A stretch of 64,000 nucleotides of DNA from Monosporascus cannonballus (lineage: Eukaryota > Ascomycota > Sordariomycetes > Xylariales), in the NCBI GenBank assembly GCA_004154925.1, contig QJNS01000344.1:1-64000 (forward strand), written 5' to 3'. Positions 12,701-23,421 of the stretch are shown in pieces. The notes beneath the pieces were generated by a model. That model searched no databases, had not been told where the DNA came from, and saw only the letters and a program-made list of their open reading frames with translations. How positions within the stretch are numbered: position 1 is the stretch's first letter; each line of letters begins with the position of its first letter. The position numbers and the translations under genes are program-made.

Positions 12701-12812
12701 ATGGAGAGTTGGCCGCTGTGATATTGGTAGTAGCGATGACACGGCCCGCAGGGATGGAGGAAGGCGGAGATGGTGATGATGGGGGAAGAGAAGTGGAAGA
12801 CGAAGTGTCCAT
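9773..12812 (-). CDS. CCCH zinc-finger protein with Ser/Gly-rich N-terminus
   Basis: Exons 12812-11646, 11457-11416, 11246-10307 and 10140-9773 splice in phase (donors GTGAGT, GTGGGT, GTATGT; acceptors CAG) to about 838 residues. The N-terminal half is Ser/Pro-rich, with conserved islands ELRLKTDIKYTPNTLLD and CFDRGNGQFTRLVPADMLPP. Around residues 499-521 is one C-x8-C-x6-C-x3-H finger (from CDKWVHEGVC to CKYKH), followed by EMPFDKVTQHQLGLFHGFP and AWWKKHQAEL. Then come Gly-rich and Ala/Ser-rich stretches and a C-terminal NPYASLEVLDDEDRLS. CCCH fingers of this spacing usually bind RNA, so a nuclear or cytoplasmic RNA-binding role is inferred. I recall uncharacterised fungal proteins with this finger but have no gene name. 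The start MDTSSS is chosen over an in-frame upstream Met at 12941, because the extra N-terminus (MTPFARFSFFGF) looks like untranslated leader. Confidence 0.85.
11606..11630. repeat. CGAAA pentanucleotide repeat, five copies
   Basis: Five perfect tandem copies lie inside the first intron of the CCCH gene, close to its donor site. Confidence 0.9.
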
Positions 12813-13675
12813 GTTGGGAACGAATGGACGGTGTGGGAGAGAGGGAAAGGAGACGACAAAAAAAGACAGCAACCGTGCGATGGTGACCGCCCAATCAATA
12901 GCTAGAAAGCCGAAGAAAGAGAAGCGAGCAAACGGAGTCATCGAAGATGGATGGGCACGTTATTTTATACCGCCACCTAACAAAAAGAGACCTCATCAAT
13001 GGTGCCGATCTAGGTCTAAGTAAATTCGCTGCAACAATGAGGACATCCGAGGCTGAGAGGATGGATAGAAGAAGTCAACAGCGATGTAGGTACGATGGTG
13101 AGATGAGATGAAAAAAAAAAAAAAAATCCAAGTCCCCGGCCGGACATCGAAGAAGGCGGAAGGGACGCCCCTTATCAACAGGCCCGGAGACCATCCCTTT
13201 CAGTAGAGCAATCTCTTTACACACACACCAGAGAGGGCTTAGCTGCCCATCACGACCGTTTGCTGCGCAACCTCAAATAAGGTTAGATGCATTGTCCCGG
13301 TTACCTGCAGGTTAGTCTCGCGTTTCCCACGTGACAAACGCCCTGTATCTGCCATTAATAGATGCACGACGACAAGAAGAAGCGTGGCTTGTCACTGAGT
13401 GGAAGCTGGTTAGGAGCTCAAAAGGTTTCGTTATGAGTATCAAGTTTTGTCTATCCATTCCTTGATGCCATTCTATAGACATCGCATGTCAAGCCCGTCG
13501 AGGCAATCGTATGCAAGCCGCACAAAACGATCGGCCATCATAGGAAACTTCAGATAGCAATAGCAAAGGACGCATCTCTAATTAGAAGGTCTAATTTGAG
13601 ACGAGCCCAGAAAATCAATGTCTATATGACGTAAGCGCAGAATGACCATGAGGTATCCACCACGAACCATGGGCC
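12813..13675. promoter_or_regulatory. Intergenic region: promoter of the CCCH gene and 3' flank of the MIT1-like gene
   Basis: 863 bp lie between two minus-strand genes. A run of 16 A (13111-13126) lies on the plus strand, so the CCCH gene sees a poly-T tract about 300 bp upstream of its start. Such tracts are common in nucleosome-depleted fungal promoters. No coding exon was seen. Confidence 0.4.
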
Positions 13676-16600
13676 CTAGGTATTACCACTGGTAAGCTCT
13701 CTCAATCTGGCGGCGAGAGTTTCCCTGGTTGTGCGGATGGCTGCTTCATCACCAGTGGTAGTCCTAAGTGAGTCCAGGGCGATTCGCAAAGAGATCTCCG
13801 AGTTGGTGTTGACGCAGCTTCCATTTGTAGGGTGGTTCTTCTTGCAAATCAGGCAAGAATTTCCTCCACTATTCGCATTTCCAGAAACCGCCTGGGGCAT
13901 CATATTTGGCTGTGTTCTACTCGACTGTGGAGGTAAGGGTTTTTGAGTCTTTAGTATGTTTTGGGATGGGGGAGTTGAGGTACTAGATTGAGGTACGGTA
14001 GTATGCTGGCTGCCAACCTGCTGTGGGGCTAGATGCCGAAGTATTGACACCACAGAATTAGGAGCCATTCGCTGGCGAGGCAGGATGTTCAGCGAGTACG
14101 GCAGAACATCGACGTCCGGTGGCGGCGCTCGCGTCTGTCCGGTTTGTGTCTGTGGCTGAGTCAGTGTTAGAGGCGGTCTGCCCCGTAGTCTGCCCGAGCC
14201 CGGAGGCCTTCCCGACCCCGACCGTTTGGGCTTGCCCGACGATTCCTGGGGCAGTGGCGACTGTGGCTTTGGAAGATGGCCCGACAATTGCCGGAGCAGC
14301 GGGGACTGTGTCTTCGGGGGTCTGTTCACGGGAAGATTGTCCACGGGAAAGCTGGGGGTGAGAAGACTGCTCATGGGAAGACTGTCCATGTCCAGGCTGT
14401 TCGTGGGGATGCTGCTCGTGGGAATGCTGCTGGTTGGAAAGTCGTGCGACGACGGATTGGGCATCGGAGGATTGGGTGTCGGAAGATTGTTCTCCCCGTG
14501 GACGGACGCCTCTGGGGGATGGTCGCTTTCTGTTGCTTGAAGGGGTGTTAACCGTCTTCGCTCTCTTGGAGCGATTCGGCGTGCTGGGCTCAGTAAGAGG
14601 GCGCTTCGTACCTTTGGTACCCTTCTGCCTAGACCGCGCCACTGTGGCGGGGTCTTGGAAGCCATCACTCTCGTACTCTTCGTCGGGCTCGTTGTTATCA
14701 ATGTAGAGTTCGTCCATTTCGACATCAGAGCCCGCACTATCAGGCTCTTGAGGTTGCTGTACTTTTGTTAGGACGCGTTCGTCTTCGCTGAGATCATCAA
14801 CGCCTTCGATGAAACCTACTCGGCCATTGTAATCAATGCCCTAGATTTGTTAGCAATCGAGAGGCGATTAGAAGTATCGCGAGCGCTCTCACCTGCGTTC
14901 CCTTTCGCCTAGCACCACGGCCGTACTCCTGTTTCTGAGCCTCAATCTCCCTTTGGTGTTCTTCCTCTCTCTGCCTGAGGATCTTTTCCCAAACGCTGGT
15001 ATCCGCGGGTTCGGAATCGTCTCGAGGGGAATCATCGTTTTCGACTAGTTCATTATTTGCCCAGACCCGGGCAAAAGAGAACTGATTTTCAGCAGACTGT
15101 TCGTCGCCGGCGCTGGTAGATTCTATCTGACTTCGATCTAGGAGCTTGTCTACTGCTGCAGCATCATAAGTAATCTTCTCTGACTCGTTATTTCCGAAAA
15201 GTGCCTCGGCCGCATGCTTCAGAAGCGATTCCAGATCTTCACCTGCATCGTCGGCTGCATCCATACTCTCGATGAGGGCATGGTCAAGGGCCATCTTTTT
15301 GCGTCCTATCTGCATGATTTTCTCTTCGACGCTGTTTTTGGTAGTCAGTTGGAAGCATAAAACCTTGTTCTTTTGACCGATTCGATGGGCCCGGGAGAGA
15401 GCTTGGATGTCCTGATGAGGATTGAAGTCGGGGTCATAGATAATGACGGTATCAGCAGTCGCGAGGTTAATACCTACACCACCCGCGCGAGTGGACAAAA
15501 GCATGACAGACAAGGGTGAATCGGGAGCGTTGAATGCGTCGATGCGCTTCTGCTTTTTAAGGGCAGACATCTGTCCGTCGATACGCGCGTGCTGGATCCC
15601 TATACCAGTTAAGAAGTCCTCGAGAATGTCGAGGTTCCTGAGGAATTGACTGAAAATCAAAACACGGTGGCCTCGCTCCTGTAGCTTCGGTAACATGATG
15701 CTTAGAAGCATCAGCTTTCCGGAAGCTGAGACTAGGTTCCGATGCATGTCTCCTTCGCTCACTGTTTTGTCTTCGACCCTAGGGTCAAAGCAAAACGGGT
15801 GACAAAGGCATTGGCGCAGTTCTGATAGGATATTGATGAGACCGCCCCGCTTGCCTACTTTCATCTTGCCTTTCGACAGGATGGTTTTGATAAGTTCCGA
15901 ATTCCGAGACATAATGCCTCTGCAGAGTCTCTCCTGGAGGATTGTCATAGTGACAGGGAGAATGATTTGTGCCATTGGAGGAAGGAATTTGAGGACTTGC
16001 GCCTTGGTGCGTCTCAAAAAGTAAGGTCGGATGAGGTCGTGCAGCTCCGGGAGGTTCTCCTTAGTCAGTTCGGCGTACTTCGTGTCGAGCTCCTGAGCAT
16101 TATTGGCGGGATCCACGAACTGAAGGAGATTGAAGAGCTCTCGCTTGTTGTTCTGAAGCGGCGTACCTGGTCGGTGTTAGCAGCTACCCACGCGCCCGCG
16201 TTCGCATTACCCACCGGTCAACAGAATCCTGCAACGGATCTTCATATCCCGAAGCGCCTGATAGAGGAGACTGCCCTCGTTCTTCAATCTCTGACCCTCG
16301 TCTACTATTAATCCTGTCCACTTGACGGTCTGGAAAGCAGTCGTGACGGTTGTTGCGGCTTCGTACGACATGATCACGACGTGCGCCTTCATCCCGCCTC
16401 CCGGGCCGTTGGGGAACAGTTCATGCCGATACGCAAGGTCCTGTGCTTGTTTTCCGCCGTGATATGCGACGACCCGAAGGTCCGGTGCCCACTGTTTGAG
16501 CTCACGTCGCCAGTTAGGGCATGTTGAGTTGGGGACGACGATCAAGAAAGGCCAGCAGTTTGGTTTGTCGTGAACAAGTGCCGTGATGAACGCCACGATC

Positions 16601-19600
16601 TGGACTGTCTTGCCAAGCCCCATTTCGTCTGCGAGGATTACGTTCTGTTGCTGATGGAAGTTGTAGAGGAGCCAATTTACACCTTCCATCTGATATTCCA
16701 TCAGTTTACCACGTTTGAGGCTGGAAGGCTGCTGCTTGAGTTCGCACTCCTTCGAAAAGTCAAGGCCTCGGTATTGACTAATGCGTTCTTTCATCTTGTG
16801 ATCGGGAATGGTCTGGAAGTATTTGCCGTTGACATACTCCTCGTAGGCAGCGCGGAACGCGTTCCACGGCTCCTCTCCCCAGGGACCATTGCGAGGCGGG
16901 GGTTCGTCCCAGACGACCTCATCATAGCCAAGGCCCTGGAATTTGACGAGGACGGAAGTGACGTCGCCAATACGCTCCACGTCTTCATCTCGGGATTGCT
17001 CCTTAAACCTCCGGCGATACGCGACTTCGAATAAAACATCCGCCAACAACCACTCTTCTTGAATAGCGAGCTTCTCATCCATCTTGGGCAGCTGGTTCTC
17101 TTCCCTCTTGTAGAATGAAATGCGCATCGCCGAGTGGGCCACGCCGAAGACCCAAGCACCAGGCATCCAATTATCGTGAAAGTGCGATCTTCCTTCCCAA
17201 TTGACTAGATACTCGATAGAGTCTTCGATGAGGTCAAGGCAGGTCTGGCCATGCTGGTAATCGTCCTGATTGATAGGTCTCCAAGCGACTAGGGCGCGAA
17301 TCTTATGGCCGGCGTTCACACAGTCCCTGCACTTCCAATCGGCCACCGTGTATTCTTCGAGTCGGTCTCGTTTGATATCCTCTGTGATGACCGGCGTTTT
17401 CGCTAGGGGCGGAAGATGATCGAAATGATAAGCACGCCTGCAAGTCGAGCAGCGGAAGAGGACGTTGTCTGCATTGTTGACCAGCGCAGGGTCGACATTG
17501 GTGATAGGGTCTTCGCCGCCATTCTCTAGCCTGATCTTCTCCTCCTGCTTGGGAGTCTTCTTGGGTGAGAACTCGGCGCATGATGAACCATCGTCTTTGC
17601 AAACCTGACACCTAGCATACCCAGGCGCGCGCGCATCCTTCTTCCGGTAATGGTCGATGCAGTATCTGCATTGGAGGACAAACTCGTCCGCAGCAACTTT
17701 GGTAACTCTGTGGTCCCGTTGGGCTCGAACACCGATACAACCCCTGTGATACGAGTTCGAGCAACCCTGACAGTAGATTAGAGGATCTTTGCCGCTGTTC
17801 GCATGACCCCCACATGTATCACAGGTGGAAGAGTGGAACTTGCGGAACTCCGAATCTGAAGGGAGTTGCTGGAAGGTCTCCTTGATGGAAGCAACTTTCG
17901 GGGCAGTCATAGCTTTCTCGTCTATAACTTCGTAGTCGTCATCGAGCTCCGGATCGCGCATGCTCCTCGAGGCCTTATTTGATCTTCCAGAGCGCCGGGT
18001 AGGCTCAAATTCAATCGATGATTCGCGATCATTCTTCCTTGATGTGAAAGATGGCGCCGGCTTCCTCCTTTTCCGGGCGGAGGATTTCAAATGGGGCTTC
18101 ACATCAGAGATGACAGGCTTAAATGTGCCGTCATCGTCATCGTCATCGTCATCCGGACGAGGCCGCGAGAGCTCATCGGCGGAGGAGTCATCGGCTTTAT
18201 ACCGTTGGGGCGGCTGAGTACGAGATCTAGTCTGGCGAGTTGTGTTGAGAGAAGACCTAAGCTTGCGGCTCCGGGATCTCCGGGAACGGTCATCGTCATC
18301 ATCATCGTCTAGACCCCCAAACGACATCATGCTGGTCGACGCTTGGAGGTCCGCCGATGCCTGACGGGAGGCAGCGCGTTGGCTACGGCGCACACCAAGC
18401 GGTGAAGGTTTTCGGCGGGGGGGCGAGTCGTCTGATTCATACTCCTCACTGTAGGCATCCTCAGGCAGAGAACGCTTCTTGGAAGGCCTGCCCATGCTGG
18501 GCGTTTTCGAGAAAGGGAATCTCGGGTCCTCCCAGAAGGATTGCACCTGTTGAGGCCCTCGCTCTTGCTCGAGCAAGTCGTCGTAGGCAACCTAAAAAGT
18601 CGAGTCAGTAGTTGAATCGAAGTTTTGGAATAATTTTCAATATTCAATGAAGGGACTGCGAGTAGAATGTCGACGGAATCAAGGAAACGGTATGCTTTAA
18701 TCACCAAAGGACGAGAAGGCCGATATGTCTGCCTCCCGTCAGGGTGCCATGTAAACATAACTGGGAGGTGAGAATTTGTGATGGACATCATTAACATGGG
18801 CAGGTACCACCCATTAATATCCAGCGCCAGCACAGGAGAGCGTACCATTTTGTCCGATGGTCTCGAGCCGCGGCGAGAGGGCTACCGTGAAGCTGTGAAG
18901 AGTAGATCTGAGAGATGAGGTTGGGAAATTTCTGAGGGGGTGAGGGAGAATCACAAGTGAAGCCTTGAGAGAAAGGTGGGAAGGTAGGTAAATGAAGTTT
19001 GTGATGGTCAAGTCCTGAGGTAAAATACGTGCGAGGAGGATGACGGATATGTGATGAATGTGCGTTATAAAGTGTGTTGCAAAGTGTGTGGGAGAGAGCT
19101 CGTGGGGAGGAGCATGTGGGAGAGATGGTTGTGTGTGAAAGATACGAAGCCAACTGACCAGAGAATGGAAAGAGGAAGCGACAGAAAGCTAACACAAGTA
19201 AACTGTACACAGGAGCAAGACAACTCAACGCTGCAGTTGTATCGTCGACAACTTTGTGTATGGTGTTGTGCTGGCACTTTATTTTTCTTTGGTTATGCCA
19301 ACAATAATTTCGTTTTACGTCGACGACGGGAAATTTCAGACAACGCCGGGAGGAATATGCAGGCTCATAGGTACACAGGAAACTAAGGCATCAAATTTAA
19401 TGCAAGATCAACAGTACCGCGTAGATCCAGCTGGAAACGGAAAATATCTGGCAAAGAAGAATTCCAAAGACTCACCTGCTCTATGCGCCCATCAGAATAC
19501 TCAACGCTGTACCAAGCCTGACCCCCTATGTGAACCTCCTCAAGCACTCTGTCGACAACGAAGCTCGGAGACAGTATCTCATAAGCCCCTGGGTCTGCTG

Positions 19601-19985
19601 GTGGCGTTAAAACGACCTCTATGGGAAATAGTCGAGACTCCGAACTCTTTGGAGGACGTGATGAAGACTCGGTAGTCATCTGGGGTTCAACGCTTTCCAG
19701 CTGCTTCACGTCTCCATTCACGTCACCAGGAGTCTTCTTGTGATTCTCAATGTTCTCCTCCTCGTGTTCACCATTGAGAACCCGACCGGATGCTGCCTCC
19801 AAGTCTGCAAATGCGCTCGGGTCGAACGGGTCGAACAAATCGTCGGACCCCCCCCTGGGTGCCTCCATTACCATGGATGCTTCCGTTTTGTCGATACCCT
19901 CCCCAAGATCAACATTATCCCCCAAACCCTCCATGCCATCCATCATGACGGTAGTTGTTGTTCCCTCCTCTTGTATAATCCACAA
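13676..19985 (-). CDS. MIT1: Mit1/CHD-like chromatin remodeller (PHD, chromo-like, SNF2 ATPase)
   Basis: Exons 19985-19476, 18591-16215, 16166-14893, 14840-14223 and 14149-13676 join in phase. They give about 1,737 residues from the Met at 19946 (or 1,750 from 19985). Residue positions below use the shorter form. The N-terminus carries a chromo-like segment (VLEEVHIGGQAWYSVEYSDG, continuing across intron 1 into VAYDDLLEQE). A PHD-type Cys/His cluster (CDTCGG...YCQGCSNSYH) starts near 413, with a second Cys-rich block after it. A chromo-like strand (YLVNWEGRSHFHDNW) precedes the Snf2 ATPase: LADEMGLGKT near 815, VDEGQRLKN near 918, LLTGTPLQNNKRELFNLL, RVLIFSQF near 1116, and LSRAHRIGQKNKV near 1209. 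The C-terminus has CLICKKNHPTNGSC near 1676. In fission yeast Mit1 is the SHREC remodeller that positions nucleosomes in heterochromatin. A nuclear, silencing-linked role is inferred from that family. Odd points: an 884-bp first intron, and a fourth intron with a weak GTCGGG donor. Confidence 0.85.
18592..19475 (-). other. Unusually long first intron of the MIT1-like gene
   Basis: It is bounded by GTGAGT and TTTTTAG and joins ...DGRIEQ to VAYDDLL in phase 0. At 884 bp it is several times longer than the other introns in this window. Open frames inside it show no motif. Confidence 0.6.
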
Positions 19986-20660
19986 AATGTAAATGTCAAA
20001 TCATAGCTCGTCAAGCGATTAAGGAATATAGATATAGGTATTGAGTAGAGGGGTATCTAGTGTCGCAGTCAGCGTCGGCAAGGAACCCTTCGGATAAAGA
20101 ATGGATAATTCACTCGGAATTGGTCGCGTACCGGCAGGGAACGAAATGCAGGTCGTCCGAAGGAGAGAAGCGAAGTTATGTGACAGGAAATGGTTGCTGC
20201 ACTTTATGATAACTTTCATGGACTCAGCGGTTCTATGAGATAAACGCGTTTTGGATTTTGGCGCTCACGCGTTGTACCACTTCAATGCTTCAGTACGTAC
20301 CTTACGATAAGGAGGCACGGTATCCTTGGAGTTTGCAGCAGACGCTAAGATAAGAGATAAGATCCGATAGTTGCACTTATCATTTGCCAACACAGTCTAC
20401 TAAACTTACAAGGTTCTTGCACGTTATGTGACAAGGTTTGTGCACGGAATGACAAGGGGAGCAGTTGGCCAGAGCCTGCAAGAGGCCGGCCTAAATAGTC
20501 TTGGCGCTCAGCGCCTTACAAACACATTGGGCTAACGATAAAACTTTTTGGAATCGATAAAGGAATAAAGGAAGAAAGTTTTCAGCGTGTGACAAGGAAC
20601 CTGAATTTCCCTTCTCGACCAACCAGGATTTTTTTTAGCCACAGTGCTTTCTCGGAGGTC
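19986..20660. promoter_or_regulatory. Divergent promoter with GATA-motif cluster
   Basis: It separates the MIT1-like gene (minus) from the MRM1-like gene (plus). GATAAG-type motifs are seen at 20306-20312 and twice back-to-back at 20349-20361. A GATAG follows at 20366, and a reverse CTTATC lies at 20376-20381. Clusters like this can bind fungal GATA factors (nitrogen, light or iron regulators). Function is inferred from sequence only. Confidence 0.4.
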
Positions 20661-22547
20661 ATGAGGCAGTTCAATGCGACATGTTTACTATGTAGACATA
20701 CTTGGCTATCTAGACATACGCTTCTCAACACATCCCGCCTCGCTCGTGTACCCACTCGAGCTTCTTCCTTATCAGCCATCCATCGTGGGCTCCGGGAATC
20801 CGAGAAAGCACGGCCCCAGGGTTTCAACCGGGACTCTCTGGAGAAGTCTGCACCCCATAAACCCAGACCCCTAACTTCCCGACAGCGACGCGATCCAGAC
20901 TGGCAACCGCCGACCTTCAAGATCAAGAAGGGCAAGAAAGACATCACGGACAAGGGTCCTCAGCCGAAGTCGAGAAAAGCCCGATTCCACGACCCCACCG
21001 AACCATTCGGAAAGAAGAGTCTGGTGTACCAACTCAAAAACGGCCCCGCGAGAGAGAAGCTGGCTAGGCTTGCCGCGGAGAAATCACGGTCAGGCACGGC
21101 TGGAGTAATATCGAAGGATGCTTTCGACAGATCATTTGAGGAGAGCGAGGGGCTGGCCGGAGCTTCCAAGAAGCGGCTCTCTGGCTCTGATCGCTCCAAG
21201 AACAAGCCGCGGGCAAGAGATGATGGCAGATTCGCCAAGGGCGAGCGCCAATTGAGGCAAGATGGTGATGGCCACCAAGATCGCTTCAACGACAAGCGAC
21301 GGCCAGGAGATGGGGACGAATACGCTAAGGGCGGGCGTCAATCGAGGCAAGATCGTGACGGTTGGCAAGATCGCAGCCAGACTGCTGGCACGGGACGCCA
21401 GTGGACGCAAGGTAGTGTGGGTTGGGAAGGTCGCAGCGGCACAGCCGGCACAGGACGTTCGCGACGGGAAGATGCGCCAGAAAGGCCGACGGGGAGATGG
21501 CGAGAAGCGAATAGGAGCGATGAACGCCATACGTCTCCTAGAGATTCGGCAAAAGACGACAGCACCATTCGAATTCACCACACCACTGCCGCATCCCAGT
21601 TCCTCTACGGTCGTTCTGTAGTCGAAGCCGCTCTAAAGAACTCACGGAGACGACTGTACCGTCTCTATATATACGATGGAGAGGACAGACAGAACCTTTC
21701 CCTGGACGCCGGTCTTGAGAAGCTGGCGGGTAGGAAAGGCGTCGAAATCACCAAAGTGGGCAGAGACGGTCTACGTATGATGGACAAAATGAGTGGCGGC
21801 CGACCGCATAACGGCTGCATCCTCGAAGCATCTCCCTTACCACAACTGCCGCTCAAGGCTCTAGGTCCAATTTCCGAGGACGCTACCAAGCCAGGATTCA
21901 GTGTTGAACTCGCTCACCAATCCACCGAGGAGGCAGAAGTCAACGGCACGTCAGACTTCGCCGGCTACCAGCTCCCTCGGGAACGCAAGCCGTTCATCTT
22001 GTTGCTAGACGGTATCTTAGACCCCGGCAATCTAGGCGCTATCCTACGATCGGCCGCGTTCCTAGGCGTCAATGCTGTTGCGATCACAAAACACAGCTCA
22101 GCAACTCTAACACCGGTGGCTTTGAAGGCCTCGGCGGGTGCGTCGGAAGTGATGACGCTTTTCTCGGTGAGCTCGACGGTCGACTTCCTCACCCGTTCCA
22201 AGGAGTCGGGGTGGACTGTCTACGCTGCGGTCCCCTCGACGTCTTCTCGGTCCAGGAGGAATTCGCATCTCACTCTGGACCGCGTGGAATCGTACGACCC
22301 ATTGGCGACGCGCCCGACCGTCTTAGTAGTCGGCAGCGAGGGAGAAGGCCTCACCAAACAGGTCAGACGCGAAGCCGACTTCGAGGTGTCGATCCCCGGC
22401 TCGTCTGGGCTCGTCAGTGTCGTCGACAGTTTGAACGTGAGCGTCGCGACCGGCATTCTGTGCTCTGCTTTCTTGAAGAAGCAGTGGGCCGGGCTCGAGA
22501 TCGAGGAGTCGGCACCCAAGAAGGACGACGAGTCTGCACTCTGGTAA
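20661..22547 (+). CDS. MRM1: Mitochondrial 21S rRNA 2'-O-ribose methyltransferase (MRM1/SpoU family)
   Basis: A single exon of 628 residues. Family role: S-adenosylmethionine-dependent methylation of a ribose 2'-OH in mitochondrial large-subunit rRNA, in the matrix. The N-terminus (MRQFNATCLLCRHTWLSRH..., Arg/Ser-rich, few acids) fits a mitochondrial presequence. The Met at 20661 is preferred over 20589 for that reason. Next comes a long charged, disordered region with internally repeated Gly/Arg/Asp phrases (RQDRDGWQDR, TAGTGR twice). The SpoU substrate-binding part starts at FLYGRSVVEAALK. The catalytic knot carries LLLDGILDPGNLGAILRSAA, AITKHSSATLTPVALKASAG, VVGSEGEGL and SLNVSVATGILC, the standard SpoU motifs. 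The linker of roughly 60 residues between the two domains (QLPLKALGPISED...LPRERKPF) is common in fungal members. Confidence 0.92.
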   Translation: MRQFNATCLLCRHTWLSRHTLLNTSRLARVPTRASSLSAIHRGLRESEKARPQGFNRDSLEKSAPHKPRPLTSRQRRDPDWQPPTFKIKKGKKDITDKGPQPKSRKARFHDPTEPFGKKSLVYQLKNGPAREKLARLAAEKSRSGTAGVISKDAFDRSFEESEGLAGASKKRLSGSDRSKNKPRARDDGRFAKGERQLRQDGDGHQDRFNDKRRPGDGDEYAKGGRQSRQDRDGWQDRSQTAGTGRQWTQGSVGWEGRSGTAGTGRSRREDAPERPTGRWREANRSDERHTSPRDSAKDDSTIRIHHTTAASQFLYGRSVVEAALKNSRRRLYRLYIYDGEDRQNLSLDAGLEKLAGRKGVEITKVGRDGLRMMDKMSGGRPHNGCILEASPLPQLPLKALGPISEDATKPGFSVELAHQSTEEAEVNGTSDFAGYQLPRERKPFILLLDGILDPGNLGAILRSAAFLGVNAVAITKHSSATLTPVALKASAGASEVMTLFSVSSTVDFLTRSKESGWTVYAAVPSTSSRSRRNSHLTLDRVESYDPLATRPTVLVVGSEGEGLTKQVRREADFEVSIPGSSGLVSVVDSLNVSVATGILCSAFLKKQWAGLEIEESAPKKDDESALW

Positions 22548-23421
22548 TCCAGCCGTGTCCAAAGATATCCCATGTTCAATCTGTATATTATATTATGTAC
22601 GAGTAACCCCTGGTACCGAGTAGGGCTGCCTTGTATCCTTCCTATCACACAACATACCAAAATCTCAGTGTGATGAGCTGCATCGGTACTCTCTACTCTA
22701 CCAAAGATGCCGCCCGCATTGGGATCCCAAATAAATTTCTCTCCCGCGTATCCTTGGTCTCATGCGTGCGGTTATATTCCAAGTCCTGGCAATCACCGCT
22801 TCTAGAAGCTTGTCTTTCTGCAATGCAACACCCCCCTTGATTATAATGAAAGAGAGCCACGCCCGAGTCGTCCATCCATCCATTCAAAACCAGGTACAAG
22901 GATTACGAATGTACCAATCATGTCAGTCCTAAATTCGGAAATGGTCATGGCAACGGTGAAGCCCAATCATGACCCTGGTTGGCACTGATCAGCTCCCTGC
23001 GGTGGGTTTGTCCAAGCTCTCTCGGGCGTTCTGGGGCAATTGCACAACTCAAGGACCAACCAAACAATCGATTGCCAGCCACCGATTTCTGACGTATTAT
23101 TGCCCATGTTTGCGAGAGCCTCGTCCGGTCTCCGACTTTTCGAATTCTGTCGCCCTAAATACGCATGATATAAACCTCTGAAGTAGTATTATGGGTTTTC
23201 TGTGGAACAATGATCAGCTGTGAATCCGTATCCGCAAATAAGGCAATATAGTTTGGATGTCACGGCTTTCGGATCACCACCATCATACTCACCGATCGAT
23301 AAAACTCCAACACTAATCCCGGATCTTCCAAACCGGCGGACCTCAACGGGGCGGCAAATAACGAAAGTCGTCGAAGTTACCGATTTCTACTTCTCAGCCC
23401 GCACTGTCTGGCACAACGACC
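22548..23421. other. Intergenic region between MRM1 and the Cys-rich surface gene
   Basis: 874 bp holding the MRM1 3' flank and the promoter of the next gene. No coding exon is seen. The plus frame starting at 23220 is a shadow of the next gene. Confidence 0.5.

Noticed and set aside
16570..17034. 154-codon plus frame inside the remodeller gene
   Set aside because: Antisense to the conserved ATPase exon.
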